Of a stretch of 64,000 nt of DNA, positions 9,272-18,147 are shown piece by piece. Made by a program: the position numbers and the translations under genes. Source of the DNA: SAR202 cluster bacterium bin90 (lineage in GTDB: Bacteria > Chloroflexota > Dehalococcoidia > Lucifugimonadales > JADFKI01); assembly GCA_002238855.1 (NCBI GenBank), contig MPND01000002.1:62001-126000 (forward strand), written 5' to 3'. The notes beneath the pieces were generated by a model. The model made no database searches, was not told the DNA's origin, and saw nothing but the letters and a program-made list of their open reading frames with translations. Every line of letters begins with the position of its first letter. The first letter of the stretch is position 1.

Positions 9272-9592
9272 CTACTGGATGACGGAGAGCGGCGTCGCCT
9301 CTATACGCCTGACGACAATCTTGTCGCGCTGCATCATATCCGGTATGGCGGGCGCAATGTCATCCTTCCAGGTGTCGCTGTCATACACGGCTTCGTAGAG
9401 GCGCTCGCGCTCCTCCTCGCTGTTGAATCGGCGCACCCAGATGTACAGATCGTCCTCTTCCTCCCCCACGAAACTGCCCACAATGACCATACCCTTCCCG
9501 GTCTGGAAAGGTATGATGGTCTCTTCCATAAACCTGACCCAGTTCTCACGCTGACCCGGCTTCGTGCGGTACTCCCTCAGTTCAAAGAACAT
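9272..9592 (-). CDS. NIPSNAP family protein
   Basis: A 106-residue single-domain protein of the dimeric alpha/beta-barrel type. NIPSNAP features include the N-terminal FFELREYRTKPGQ, a central VGSFVGEEEDDLYIWVRRF strand, and a helix ending DSDTWKDDIAP. The start has a strong AAGGAG 7 nt upstream. Its biochemical role is not established. In bacteria of this type such genes usually neighbour catabolic enzymes, as here with the amidohydrolase. A second NIPSNAP gene lies at 41874. Confidence 0.8.
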   Translation of the reverse strand: MFFELREYRTKPGQRENWVRFMEETIIPFQTGKGMVIVGSFVGEEEDDLYIWVRRFNSEEERERLYEAVYDSDTWKDDIAPAIPDMMQRDKIVVRRIEATPLSVIQ

Positions 9593-9648
9593 CGCAATCT
9601 CCTTTAGTCATTAATATTTGCGTAATGTATTCGCGCGTCAGGTATGTG

Positions 9649-10689
9649 TCAAGTCGCAAACTTGAAGACATACACGCTCGCAATAATATAAAGCGAAATC
9701 AACGCCGCTGACTCATAAGTTACGAACCCGCCGAATGGTCGTCTTCTATTCCGCACCATGAGGCCAATCAGTATAACGCAGGTCATAATGATGGCGAATA
9801 CGGCGGTCGCCTCGTGAATGGATGATATTGACGACCACAGCGGACTCCCCACCAGCGCCAGGTCGTCGATCGTCAGTATGAATCCCATGTTGAACAGGTT
9901 GCTGCCGAGGACATTCGAAATTGCCAGTTCGGGCGCGTTAATGCGCAGTGCAGCTATGGATGCCGACAGTTCTGGAAGAGATGTGCTGAATGCCAGGAAC
10001 TGTGTGCCAACAAAGCTCGCCTCCCAGTGCATTGCATGCGCGATTCCCTCGCCGGTTTTGGCCAGCCAGATTGCTGAACCGATGATGACCACCGCCGCCC
10101 CGAGATAAACGAAGCTCGCTCGAGCTAGACTTTCCGACTCATAGTCTTGTTCATTCGTCTCGCTGTGCTCGGCGGTCCGTGTCACCCTAAATATCAGGTA
10201 CATCGAAAATAGGAAGACAATCACAAGCACTATTGTAAATGGGCTGATGTACCAATTGGCCAGCGCGTCCGCAGAAATATGCTCATGAGAATAGACGGCA
10301 ATTACCGTAATAATGATTACGAGAATTCCCAGGATGCCAATAAAAACCGAAGTTGTGCTGACACTGTTCAGTATGGGAGTGCCCGAATTTCTCCAGAACA
10401 GGTCCAGCAAGCCGATGATGAACAGGTTAAACAGATTGCTTCCGAATGCATCTCCCACAGCCAGGTCCGGGGCGTCAAAAAGGGTGATCGCGCTGACTCC
10501 TGTGCCCAACTCAGGAAGTGATGTCGCGGTGGCTAATAGCACCACTCCGATGAACGAGCGCCCGAGGCCCGTTCGCAAAGCGATAATATCTGCGGACTTG
10601 GCAAGAAAATTGGAGGCAATGAGAATTAGAGCGGCGGTGGCTAGTAATTGTATCCAAAGACCCGGAATGGACTGGGCAAGTGCTATCAA
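9649..10689 (-). CDS. Sodium/calcium exchanger family membrane protein
   Basis: A 346-residue integral membrane protein of the CaCA cation-antiporter family, with about ten hydrophobic helices in two inverted halves. Both alpha-repeats are visible: ATATSLPELGTGV...GDAFGSNLFN in the first half and AFSTSLPELSASI...NVLGSNLFN in the second. The glutamates in SLPEL are the cation-binding residues of the family. The start is TTG at 10689, preceded by a weak AGAGA element. A terminator at 10729-10757 separates it from the upstream cysS. Confidence 0.88.
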   Translation of the reverse strand: MIALAQSIPGLWIQLLATAALILIASNFLAKSADIIALRTGLGRSFIGVVLLATATSLPELGTGVSAITLFDAPDLAVGDAFGSNLFNLFIIGLLDLFWRNSGTPILNSVSTTSVFIGILGILVIIITVIAVYSHEHISADALANWYISPFTIVLVIVFLFSMYLIFRVTRTAEHSETNEQDYESESLARASFVYLGAAVVIIGSAIWLAKTGEGIAHAMHWEASFVGTQFLAFSTSLPELSASIAALRINAPELAISNVLGSNLFNMGFILTIDDLALVGSPLWSSISSIHEATAVFAIIMTCVILIGLMVRNRRRPFGGFVTYESAALISLYIIASVYVFKFAT

Positions 10690-10728
10690 TTGATCTCTAC
10701 TTTCAGGCTATTTTTCAGATTCGCTCGC

Positions 10729-10757
10729 AAAAAGCGACCCCGATTCAACGGGGCCGC
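10729..10757 (-). terminator. Intrinsic terminator after cysS
   Basis: On the minus strand a 9-bp stem (10749-10757 with 10734-10742, one G-U pair) with a 6-nt loop is followed directly by five T residues. It lies about 30 nt past the stop codon of the cysS fusion gene. Confidence 0.85.
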
Positions 10758-10786
10758 TGACTGTTCGTTATTCATCGCCAGAGAGA

Positions 10787-12973
10787 TCAGTTCTGTTCAC
10801 GGTTGCAAGTAAGGAGATCTGCTCGATCACCCCATCTTTCCAGGAAGCGACCATAATTCTTACGGCTCAACTCGTCTCGTTCCGCCTCTCCCAATTCTGA
10901 CCAGACACGGTGCTCATGCTGTCCAACAGGAAGGTTGTGATCTGCAACTATTCTATACCCCTGAGCCTTGAATTGGAAACTGAAATCGAGATCCAGGTTG
11001 CGGTAGAAGCGGAAGGTCTGGCGTGGCAGCCCCACATCGCTCAGTCTTGCTCGTCTGAACGCGAAGCAGTACGCCTGCATTGCATCCATGTCGCCGCTCT
11101 CACCTTCACCGTCATGGAAGTGATGGAGGTCCGTCGTTCGTAGTCCGAACGGCCCCATCACACCAATGGTGTCGTCTTCCAACGCCTGCTCAATTGGCCC
11201 AAAAATATCGCCTGTTACCTCAACGCTCGTGTCCAGCATGACAACCGTTCTGCCCAGGCACTGCTTGAGTAGAATTCTCTTCGCAGAACCCTCTCCCAGG
11301 GGGTGGTCAACATGGACTACCCGCAGACGGTCATTATCCTCTGACGCCTGTTCCAGCCACTCGTCGGTGCCGTCGTTTGAGCCGTTGTCAACCACAACGA
11401 CTTCCGCATCGCGGTCGCCGAGCCAATTCAGCGCGCTGAGGACGCAGCGCTGCACATCACCAAGATAGTTGCAGGCGACGATTCCGACAGTTAGATCAAC
11501 ACTGTCGCTCTCCTCCAAAAGTGAAGGAACCTCCACCTCTGACGAATAAGTATGCCAGCGCTCCTGCCGCATCTCCCACTCTGTCTTGGGTCGCACAAAG
11601 GTTGCAACACCGCCATCCTGCACGACGAATCCCGAGTCGGAAAGGCTCTCGCGTATGGAATCGGCGCGGGCATAGTCCTTGCGGCCCCGATGCTTGGAGC
11701 GGTGTGATATATCATCTGCAACATTGCTGGGCACCGTGTAGTCCTCAACAACACTGTCGAGGTCCAGCCCAAGCACCTTGTCAAAGTAAGCGAGAATTTC
11801 CAGCTTGTCTGCCGGATTCACATCAGAATGCGCCAACTCCCAGGTGAGCGCAAGCGCGCCCGGCAAGTCGAGGTTGTCCTCGATCAGCGACACGAATCGG
11901 CCCTGCCATCCTGCGACGACTTCGGCATCAGACGTGCTGCCGTGGGCAAGAATGCCCCACTGCCAGACCATATTGCGCAGCCTGAGCAACGCCCGCTGCG
12001 CGGCCTTCAGCGAAGTGAATGTGAAGTTCAGCCGCCTGTCGTACTGCGCCGTAAGGCACAAGTATCGAAATGCCAGCGGGTGGATGCCTTGCGCCTCGAT
12101 ATCCGACAGGATAAACGAGTTGCCCATCGATTTCGCCATCTTCACACCGTCGGCTAGCAGGTGCTGCCCGTGAGTCCAGATGTTGACCACTGACTCACCG
12201 GTGTAACCCTCGCTCTGTGCGATTTCGCCTTCGTGATGTGGGAAGATGTTATCCACGCCGCCAGTATGGATGTCGAATCGTGTTCCGAGGTACTTTATCG
12301 ACATGGCTGAGCACTCGATGTGCCATCCCGGAAACCCTTCACCCCAGACACTGGGCCACTTCAGTTCCCTACCCGCTTCGGCAGCCTTCCACAGCGTAAA
12401 GTCCCGCGGATCTCGCTTCAGTGGGTCGGCTTCCACGCGAACCGCCTCAAGAAGGTCTCCTTCTGCGATGTTTCCTGAGAGCTTGCCATAGTCGCTGAAC
12501 TTGCCTACCTCGAAATAGACGTTTCCGCCGACTTCGTAGGCTAGGCCACGCTGAACAAGTCGCTCCGTGATCTCCAGCATTTCAGGCACATGGTCAGTCG
12601 CCTTAGGAAATTCCTGCGCCGCTGTGATGTTCAGCTTCTGCTCGTCCGTGAGAAACCTGTCGGTGTAGAACTGGGCAATCTGCGCGGGTGTTTTACCCTC
12701 TGCTATTGCGGCAGCGATTACCTTGTCTCCGCCCTGCTCAAGCACCTCCTGCCGCATATGCCCAACATCCGTGATGTTCTTGATGTGGACGACATTCAGG
12801 CCGCTCAACTCCAGGGTTCTGCGGATCCAGTCGGCCATCAGGTACGATCTGAGATTGCCGATATGCGCGTCCCGGTAAACTGTCGGACCGCAGGTGTACA
12901 TCTTGACCACGCCAGGCTCAATCGGGCGAACCAGGTCGATTTTCTTGGACAGCGTATTGTATAACCTGAGCAC
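10787..12973 (-). CDS. cysS: Cysteinyl-tRNA synthetase fused to a C-terminal family 2 glycosyltransferase-like domain
   Basis: A 728-residue protein; ordinary CysRS is about 460-480 residues. Residues 1 to about 465 are a complete CysRS. The zinc ligands are Cys28, Cys221, His246 and Glu250, HIGH is HIGN (37-40), KMSKS is KMAKS (278-282), and the helical domain ends at GGVATFVRPKTEWE. Residues from about 494 to the end read as a GT-A glycosyltransferase: VGIVACNYLGDVQRCVLSAL, the nucleotide-sugar motif VVDNGSNDGT (527-536) and VVMLDTSVEV in the DxD region. The GTG at 12973 is chosen because GGGGAG precedes it and it restores the usual MLRLYNT start; an ATG at 12991 is an alternative. There is no stop or ribosome-binding site between the two parts. 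A terminator follows. Confidence 0.9.
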   Translation of the reverse strand: MLRLYNTLSKKIDLVRPIEPGVVKMYTCGPTVYRDAHIGNLRSYLMADWIRRTLELSGLNVVHIKNITDVGHMRQEVLEQGGDKVIAAAIAEGKTPAQIAQFYTDRFLTDEQKLNITAAQEFPKATDHVPEMLEITERLVQRGLAYEVGGNVYFEVGKFSDYGKLSGNIAEGDLLEAVRVEADPLKRDPRDFTLWKAAEAGRELKWPSVWGEGFPGWHIECSAMSIKYLGTRFDIHTGGVDNIFPHHEGEIAQSEGYTGESVVNIWTHGQHLLADGVKMAKSMGNSFILSDIEAQGIHPLAFRYLCLTAQYDRRLNFTFTSLKAAQRALLRLRNMVWQWGILAHGSTSDAEVVAGWQGRFVSLIEDNLDLPGALALTWELAHSDVNPADKLEILAYFDKVLGLDLDSVVEDYTVPSNVADDISHRSKHRGRKDYARADSIRESLSDSGFVVQDGGVATFVRPKTEWEMRQERWHTYSSEVEVPSLLEESDSVDLTVGIVACNYLGDVQRCVLSALNWLGDRDAEVVVVDNGSNDGTDEWLEQASEDNDRLRVVHVDHPLGEGSAKRILLKQCLGRTVVMLDTSVEVTGDIFGPIEQALEDDTIGVMGPFGLRTTDLHHFHDGEGESGDMDAMQAYCFAFRRARLSDVGLPRQTFRFYRNLDLDFSFQFKAQGYRIVADHNLPVGQHEHRVWSELGEAERDELSRKNYGRFLERWGDRADLLTCNREQN

Positions 12974-13071
12974 TTGCCTACTCCCCACCATTTTGCAATC
13001 TGCTGTGCAGAAGATTGTACATCGGGTAATTGCGATTGTCTAACACGGCTTCGCGAGCCAACACCTCATTC

Positions 13072-14520
13072 TCAGTCTACCTCCATGATGTGCAACAGGT
13101 TTGTGCTGCCCTGCGTACCCATCGGCAGGCCGGCCACCAGGACTATCGTGCCTCCGGGTTCGACCCCTGGAGTCTTCCGCGCCTGCTCCAACCCTGCACC
13201 GAATATATCGTCGCCCGTTTCCAGCTTCTTCACGACTGCCGGCATGACTCCCCATCGCAATGTAAGGAGTCGTGAGACATGCTCATAGGGCGTGAGCGCA
13301 AGTATGGGCGAATTCGGACGATACCTCGATACACGGCTCGCCGTGCTTCCGCTCTCCGTAAACGCAACTATGAGAGATGCGTCCAACTGATCGGCCATTC
13401 GCACGGCGCCAAAACTGACCACTTCGTCAGTGGGGCTCTCATCAGACGGATCATGCCTCGCGCGCAGGCTCTCAAGGTTGGGATCGCTCTCTGCTTCCAG
13501 TGCAAGTCGCGCCATTACCCTCACGACATGCGCGGGATACTTGCCCGCAGCGGTCTCCTCCGAGAGCATTACGGCATCCGACCCGTCTAACACAGCGTTG
13601 AACACATCGGAAGACTCAGCTCTCGTTGCCCTGGTGCTATTCACCATGGACAGGAGCATCTGAGTCGCGGTTATGACCGGCTTGCCGACGGCGTTGGCTT
13701 TGGCAATGAGCTTCTTCTGAATGCCCGGCACAAGCCAGGGGTCGATCTCGACGCCCATATCTCCGCGAGCCACCATAACACCGTCGCTGGCCTCAAGGAT
13801 GCTGTCGAATTTCTCAATCGCTTCCGGACGTTCTATCTTTGCGATTATGAAGCATTCGGATGCACCGTGTTCCTCAAGTTTCTTCCGTGTGCTATCAATA
13901 TCATCAACAGTGGTTACATTGGAAATAGCGACGAATTCCGCGCCCTTCTCCGCTGCGAATGCGAGCGCTTCCTCGGCGCGATCATCGAAAAATGGCAGCG
14001 ACGGCACGACATCAGGAATGACCACGCCCCGTCCGGTAGCCTCGACTTCCCCGCCCTCCATTACCCTGCAGTGCACATCTTCGCCACTGATGCTGTCAAC
14101 CCGCAGTTCTATCAGACCGTCGTTGATAAGCACACGCCGGTTTATCTGGGCATCACGATGAATACCTGCAGGTGCGACTGGGATGATTGACCTGTCCCCT
14201 ATGATGTCACGGCTGGTAAGCGTAACGGTGGACCCGGAAACAATGTCAAGCTCAACAGGGTAAGTCCTTCCGGTGCGATATTTCGGCCCGGGAACATCCA
14301 CCATTACTCCCACTGGCTGGGAGACACGCTTGGACATCGCCCTGACCTGCTCAAGGACAGCTGTGTGGCTGTCGTAGTCTCCGTGGGAGAAATTGAGGCG
14401 AGCCACACTCATGCCGTTCTGTATCATCCTCCTGATGACCGCTTCACTTTCACTGGAGGGTCCCAGCGTGCATACGATTTTGGTCTTTCTCAATTTCCTG
14501 CCAGTATCCGATGAGAGCAT
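13072..14520 (-). CDS. pyk: Pyruvate kinase
   Basis: A 482-residue glycolytic enzyme converting phosphoenolpyruvate and ADP to pyruvate and ATP. The N terminus reads RKTKIVCTLGPSSES and MSVARLNFSHGDYDSH. The PROSITE-type active-site segment IIAKIERPEAIEKFD contains the catalytic Lys. VARGDMGVEI and the VITATQMLLSM stretch bind Mg and K. The B-domain and the C-terminal alpha/beta domain are both present. It is upstream of and co-oriented with cysS, with 98 bases between them. Confidence 0.96.
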   Translation of the reverse strand: MLSSDTGRKLRKTKIVCTLGPSSESEAVIRRMIQNGMSVARLNFSHGDYDSHTAVLEQVRAMSKRVSQPVGVMVDVPGPKYRTGRTYPVELDIVSGSTVTLTSRDIIGDRSIIPVAPAGIHRDAQINRRVLINDGLIELRVDSISGEDVHCRVMEGGEVEATGRGVVIPDVVPSLPFFDDRAEEALAFAAEKGAEFVAISNVTTVDDIDSTRKKLEEHGASECFIIAKIERPEAIEKFDSILEASDGVMVARGDMGVEIDPWLVPGIQKKLIAKANAVGKPVITATQMLLSMVNSTRATRAESSDVFNAVLDGSDAVMLSEETAAGKYPAHVVRVMARLALEAESDPNLESLRARHDPSDESPTDEVVSFGAVRMADQLDASLIVAFTESGSTASRVSRYRPNSPILALTPYEHVSRLLTLRWGVMPAVVKKLETGDDIFGAGLEQARKTPGVEPGGTIVLVAGLPMGTQGSTNLLHIMEVD

Positions 14521-14810
14521 ACTCTAATACCTCGTTAGCAGATGGCTGCTTACAACAACAGTTTTCGGAGCAAATCGCGCAATCTGTTCGATAGTGCCGA
14601 GGTCAGGGACATGGCCTCTTCTGAGACCCACTAGATGAGACACGCTAGACATGAAAGCACATTTTCGACTCCTGAACAGAATGTTAAACACGATTCCGAA
14701 TTTTCACAAGTTATCGGAAGAAAACATTAAATCTGCACCGCACTTACCTATACGCAAAGGCGGACTCCACATTATGTTAGTAGCAGATTCACAATAATTC
14801 GATATGGCGG
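14521..14810. other. Divergent intergenic region, pyk / zinc-ribbon gene
   Basis: This 290-base AT-richer stretch separates two divergent genes and must hold both promoters. I find no convincing -35/-10 pair, RNA gene or repeat in it. TATGTT near 14773 is a weak -10 candidate for the rightward gene. Confidence 0.4.
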
Positions 14811-15527
14811 GTGAAATTGTCGCTGTCTGACCTTTACAGTCTTCAGGAACTTGACCTAGTCAGGGCCGAAAAGCAGCAGGCCCTCGACGAAGTTCGCGCA
14901 GAAATTGGCGACGAGTCAGACCTACAAAGGGCACGCCAGCGCTTGGCACAACTTGATGCTCGCCACTCCAGGCAAGAAGCTCTAAGACGTGAAGCTCAAC
15001 GCCTTACAGATGATATCGAAACACGAGAAGGGGCTGTGCAGAATCGCCTGTACAGTGGTGCAGTGACAAATCCCCGGGAATTGGAAGCGATCCAGGAAGA
15101 GCAGGCGCTGTTGAGCCGGCAGAAGGCAGAGGCCGAAGACACCCTGCTGGAGCACATGGTCGCGGCTGAAGAGCTTCAGGATGCGCTCACCAGGACGCAG
15201 GAAGCCGTCACCGTGCTTGACGAGCGGAGGATACAGCGGCTACCTCATCTCAGGCAACAGGAACAGGCATTAAGCGCGGAAGTCGATGCCCTGGATCAAA
15301 GGCGGGCCGGAATGCTGCCTCAGATCCCGCCACAGATGCTGTCCACATACGAGACTCTGCGAGTTAGCCGTGGTGGGCAATCCGTAAGTAAGATCGAACA
15401 GTCCAGGGGGATGGACATCTGCGGAGTGTGTAGAGTAGCGCTGCCCCGTTCAGACACTGAAAAACTAAGAAGCGGCGATAGTTTGGTCCTGTGCAACAAC
15501 TGCCGCCGCATATTGTACATGGAATGA
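14811..15527 (+). CDS. Coiled-coil protein with C-terminal C4 zinc ribbon
   Basis: A 238-residue protein. Residues about 10-175 are charged, heptad-like helix (AEKQQALDEVRAEIGDESDLQRARQ and similar), predicting a long antiparallel coiled coil. The C terminus has CxxC pairs at Cys204/Cys207 and Cys228/Cys231, the zf-RING_7/C4 zinc-ribbon arrangement of the CT398/HP0958-like family. Members are implicated in nucleic-acid or protein-assembly roles, but the function here is unassigned. The GTG start at 14811 is tentative. The stop is 8 bases before the recombinase-like gene, suggesting one operon. Confidence 0.8.
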   Translation: MKLSLSDLYSLQELDLVRAEKQQALDEVRAEIGDESDLQRARQRLAQLDARHSRQEALRREAQRLTDDIETREGAVQNRLYSGAVTNPRELEAIQEEQALLSRQKAEAEDTLLEHMVAAEELQDALTRTQEAVTVLDERRIQRLPHLRQQEQALSAEVDALDQRRAGMLPQIPPQMLSTYETLRVSRGGQSVSKIEQSRGMDICGVCRVALPRSDTEKLRSGDSLVLCNNCRRILYME

Positions 15528-15534
15528 GATCACC

Positions 15535-16935
15535 ATGCGCGCCATAGGATACTTCAGAACAACTTATGGGGAGGACGACGACCTCCCCGATCATCTTCAA
15601 GAGCGGTTCAAGGAATATTGCGAACGATACCTGCACCAGCCGGTTGCGGTCTTCAGAGACACACCGGATGCCCACAGCGACTTTTCAATATTTGGAAGTG
15701 GAAATGGCAATGGCCACGGGAACGGCGCTCACGGTCGCAGGTTCCCGGAATATGGGCGTATGCTGGAGCATATCGTATCTTCCAGAAGCAACTACCTTGT
15801 CGTAGTGCCCGACTCGACTCATCTTGGCAAAGACCTCGAAGAGGTCGTCCGGAAAATCATCGAGATTGAATCTACGGGCTGCAAGGTCATCTGCGAAGAC
15901 GACGATCTCCCCGACCCTCTTCAGAACGCGCTTGACGCCCTGGGACCCGCCGGAGTTTCCAAAGAGCGCAGCGAGCGCATCAAGGATTCCATGCGCCGTC
16001 GCGCCATGCTTGGCAAAGGACTGGGCAAACCGCCTTACGGTTATCGCAACAGCAAGGACGGCACACTGGAGATCGTAGAGGACGAGGCAATAATCGTCCG
16101 GCTGATTTACGAAAAGTACGTGGAAGAAGGCCTGGGCCTAAGGCTGATCGCGCAACACTTGAATGAGAGAGACATCAAGACGAGGCGCGGCGGCCACTGG
16201 AACATGGTAACCATCCGCGACATTCTCAGGAACCCCACATACACCGGCACGTATTACAGGTTCGGCCTCCGACTTCCGAAGGCGCACGAGGCAATAATCT
16301 CGCCCAAGGAATACAGAATGGCGCAAGACCAGACAAAGTCTAGGCGTCCATCTTCACGATCCGTAAACACAGAACCGTTCCTCCTGTCCGGGCTCGCAGA
16401 GTGCGGTTACTGCGGCAACAAGATGATGGGCGTCACTCGACGGCAGTCCTGGAAGCGCAAAGACGGCAATAGCGCGAGGGGCATATATCGCTATTATCAG
16501 TGCCAGAGCCGCAATAATCAGAGTCTCTGTGGCTATCACACATGGCGCGCCGGCGTGCTTGAATCAGACGTGCTCTCGCAGATACAGAGCCTTCTTGATG
16601 CGGACGATTCGTCGGCTTCAGGCCCGGTTACTGCGGTTCGGAGTCGAGATAGGGTCCAGACAATATGGGACAAGCGCGTGAAGAACGCCGAGCGCAGGTT
16701 CCTATTGAGCCTGAAGCGTGCGGCGCGCGGCGAATTTGGCCTCGGCGCGGTACAGAACAACCTCAGGCAGTTGGATAGCGCCCGAACCGGCGCTGCATCG
16801 TGGGACCGCGAGTGGGACGCCGGTAACACCATCGCCAACTGGGACACGCTCGATTTCGACGATCGGCAGGCATTCTTGCAGTTGCACGTATCTCGAATAG
16901 TTGTCCACGACGATTCGGTCGAAGTGTTTGCATAA
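15535..16935 (+). CDS. Large serine recombinase-like protein with degenerate catalytic domain
   Basis: A 466-residue protein with resolvase-type N-terminal domain, recombinase domain and zinc beta-ribbon. The N terminus MRAIGYFRTT aligns residue for residue with gamma-delta resolvase, keeping Arg8 but replacing nucleophile Ser10 by Thr. The DRxxR motif becomes D93-S94-T-H-L97, so both catalytic Args are gone. A Gly/Asn/His-rich insert lies at 54-67. The recombinase domain is well preserved (GKGLGKPPYGYR, LIAQHLNERDIKTRRGGHW, ILRNPTYTGTYY), as is the zinc ribbon (Cys290, Cys293, Cys323, Cys332). It probably binds DNA without recombining it. No att site or mobile genes surround it; it sits between a housekeeping-like gene and rnpB. 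Confidence 0.85.
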   Translation: MRAIGYFRTTYGEDDDLPDHLQERFKEYCERYLHQPVAVFRDTPDAHSDFSIFGSGNGNGHGNGAHGRRFPEYGRMLEHIVSSRSNYLVVVPDSTHLGKDLEEVVRKIIEIESTGCKVICEDDDLPDPLQNALDALGPAGVSKERSERIKDSMRRRAMLGKGLGKPPYGYRNSKDGTLEIVEDEAIIVRLIYEKYVEEGLGLRLIAQHLNERDIKTRRGGHWNMVTIRDILRNPTYTGTYYRFGLRLPKAHEAIISPKEYRMAQDQTKSRRPSSRSVNTEPFLLSGLAECGYCGNKMMGVTRRQSWKRKDGNSARGIYRYYQCQSRNNQSLCGYHTWRAGVLESDVLSQIQSLLDADDSSASGPVTAVRSRDRVQTIWDKRVKNAERRFLLSLKRAARGEFGLGAVQNNLRQLDSARTGAASWDREWDAGNTIANWDTLDFDDRQAFLQLHVSRIVVHDDSVEVFA

Positions 16936-17090
16936 TCTGAGAGCAGCAGTTCCGCGGCCCTTGTCGAACCTACCGCGGCTGTCGGGTCCGCCCTGCGGCG
17001 CTGCCAGCAATGCCGTCTCCGTGCAATGCCCATATTCCTTATGCCATCCGTCGTGTGGACTCCGCCCTACCAATGCGGATGCGTTGCCAG

Positions 17091-17099
17091 TGATACAAT
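17091..17099 (+). promoter_or_regulatory. Extended -10 promoter of rnpB
   Basis: TGA followed by TACAAT forms an extended -10 element (17091-17099). The first base of the RNase P RNA at 17108 lies at the expected transcription start distance. The -35 region is weak, as is usual with an extended -10. Confidence 0.55.
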
Positions 17100-17107
17100 A
17101 GGAATCA

Positions 17108-17471
17108 CCAAGGAGGCTGGGCGACCGCTGTTCCTTCGCAAGATGGAAGAGAGGAAAGTCCGAGCTCCTCAGGGCTGGATGCCCGCTAACGGCGGGGCGA
17201 GGCAACTCGACGGACAGTGCCACAGAAACATACCGCCCGGACTACGGTCTGGGTAAGGGTGAAAAGGTGCGGTAAGAGCGCACCGCTCCGGTGGCAACAG
17301 CGGAGGACAAGGCAAACCCCATCCGGAGCAAGGCCTAATAGGGGGATCACGGGTGCCCGTCCCTTCCCCGGGTTGGCCGCAAGACCCCGGTGGCAACATC
17401 GGGGCTAGATAGATGGTCGCCGCCCGGCGCTAAAGCGTCGGGTACAGAACTCGGCTTATAGGCCTCCTTGG
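17108..17471 (+). ncRNA. rnpB: RNase P RNA, bacterial type A
   Basis: All universal blocks of the ribozyme are readable in order: GAGGAAAGTCCGAGCTC near the 5' end, ACAGAAACATACCGCC, GGGTGAAAAGGTGCGGTAAGAGCGCACCGC (in pieces), ACAAGGCAAACCCC, AGATAGATGGTCGCC and GTACAGAACTCGGCTTATAGGCC. The termini pair: CCAAGGAGGC at 17108-17117 with GCCTCCTTGG at 17462-17471 (helix P1). The RNA cleaves 5' leaders from pre-tRNAs, and two tRNA genes follow. Ends are set by the P1 pairing. Confidence 0.96.
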
Positions 17472-17543
17472 TTCCGGCCTCACTGTTTCCAAGTCGCTGC
17501 GACGCCCGATAACATCCAGGGCAGAAATTTCGCCCTTCATTGT

Positions 17544-17572
17544 TTGACCGTCAGACACCAAGCCGCTAGAAT
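17544..17572 (+). promoter_or_regulatory. Promoter of tRNA-Trp
   Basis: TTGACC (17544-17549) and TAGAAT (17567-17572) with a 17-nt spacer, near-consensus sigma70. Transcription should begin around 17579, ten bases before the mature tRNA 5' end. Confidence 0.7.
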
Positions 17573-17588
17573 TATATCTGTTCGGCGC

Positions 17589-17665
17589 AGGAGCGTAGCT
17601 CAGCTTGGTAGAGCATCGGTCTCCAAAACCGAGTGTCGCGGGTTCGAGTCCTGCCGCTCCTGCCA
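17589..17665 (+). tRNA. tRNA-Trp (CCA anticodon)
   Basis: The cloverleaf folds cleanly. The acceptor stem AGGAGCG pairs with CGCTCCT, the D arm is GTAGCTCAGCTTGGTAGAGC-like, the anticodon loop CTCCAAA gives anticodon CCA, and the T loop is GGTTCGAGTCC. The discriminator is G and the 3' CCA is encoded in the DNA. Confidence 0.95.
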
Positions 17666-17824
17666 CCTCCGCCGCCTCGACCCATCCATCCACGGGATAC
17701 CCGCTTTCAAAATATCGGAGCTCGCCTGCGTTTGCCCCTATACAGATGTGCAACCGCACGTACGGATATCAGGTGACGTGGAACGGTCGAGGGCACGCAT
17801 CTAGTTAGACATGAGTGTGGAAAG

Positions 17825-17895
17825 CTGCCCGGCGAGGATTCGAACCTCGGTCAAAGGATCCAAAGTCCTTTGTGCTACCACTACACCACCGGGCA
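17825..17895 (-). tRNA. tRNA-Gln (TTG anticodon)
   Basis: On the minus strand the acceptor stem TGCCCGG pairs with CCGGGCA, the D arm contains GTGTAGTGGTAGCAC, the anticodon loop CTTTGGA gives TTG, and the T arm is CGAGGTTCGAATCCTCG. The CCA end is not encoded, unlike the neighbouring tRNA-Trp. It is convergent with the rnpB/tRNA-Trp transcripts. Confidence 0.94.
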
Positions 17896-18147
17896 TCGAA
17901 GGAAAGAAGCGAGGGCCAAATGGGCCGCGCCTGTTTGCATGGCATCATCCCCCCAACGGCCTCCATGACGAAGGCGACCACACATAAATATAGCGCATCA
18001 GAATTGCTTAAACCAGTAATTCTCCCGCTCTGCTAGTGGATTGCCGTTGCGTGCATTATACTTAGCGCACTCTGTCGTTACCGACCAATGAGCCTTTGGG
18101 CGAATGCTTGCCCATCCGAGGGCAGCAGAATACATGCGAGGCAACAG

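Noticed and set aside
15535-16935. Integrative element ends around the serine recombinase-like gene
   Set aside because: No att-like direct repeats, integrase cargo or tRNA disruption were seen, and the catalytic residues are lost. The nearby tRNAs are complete.
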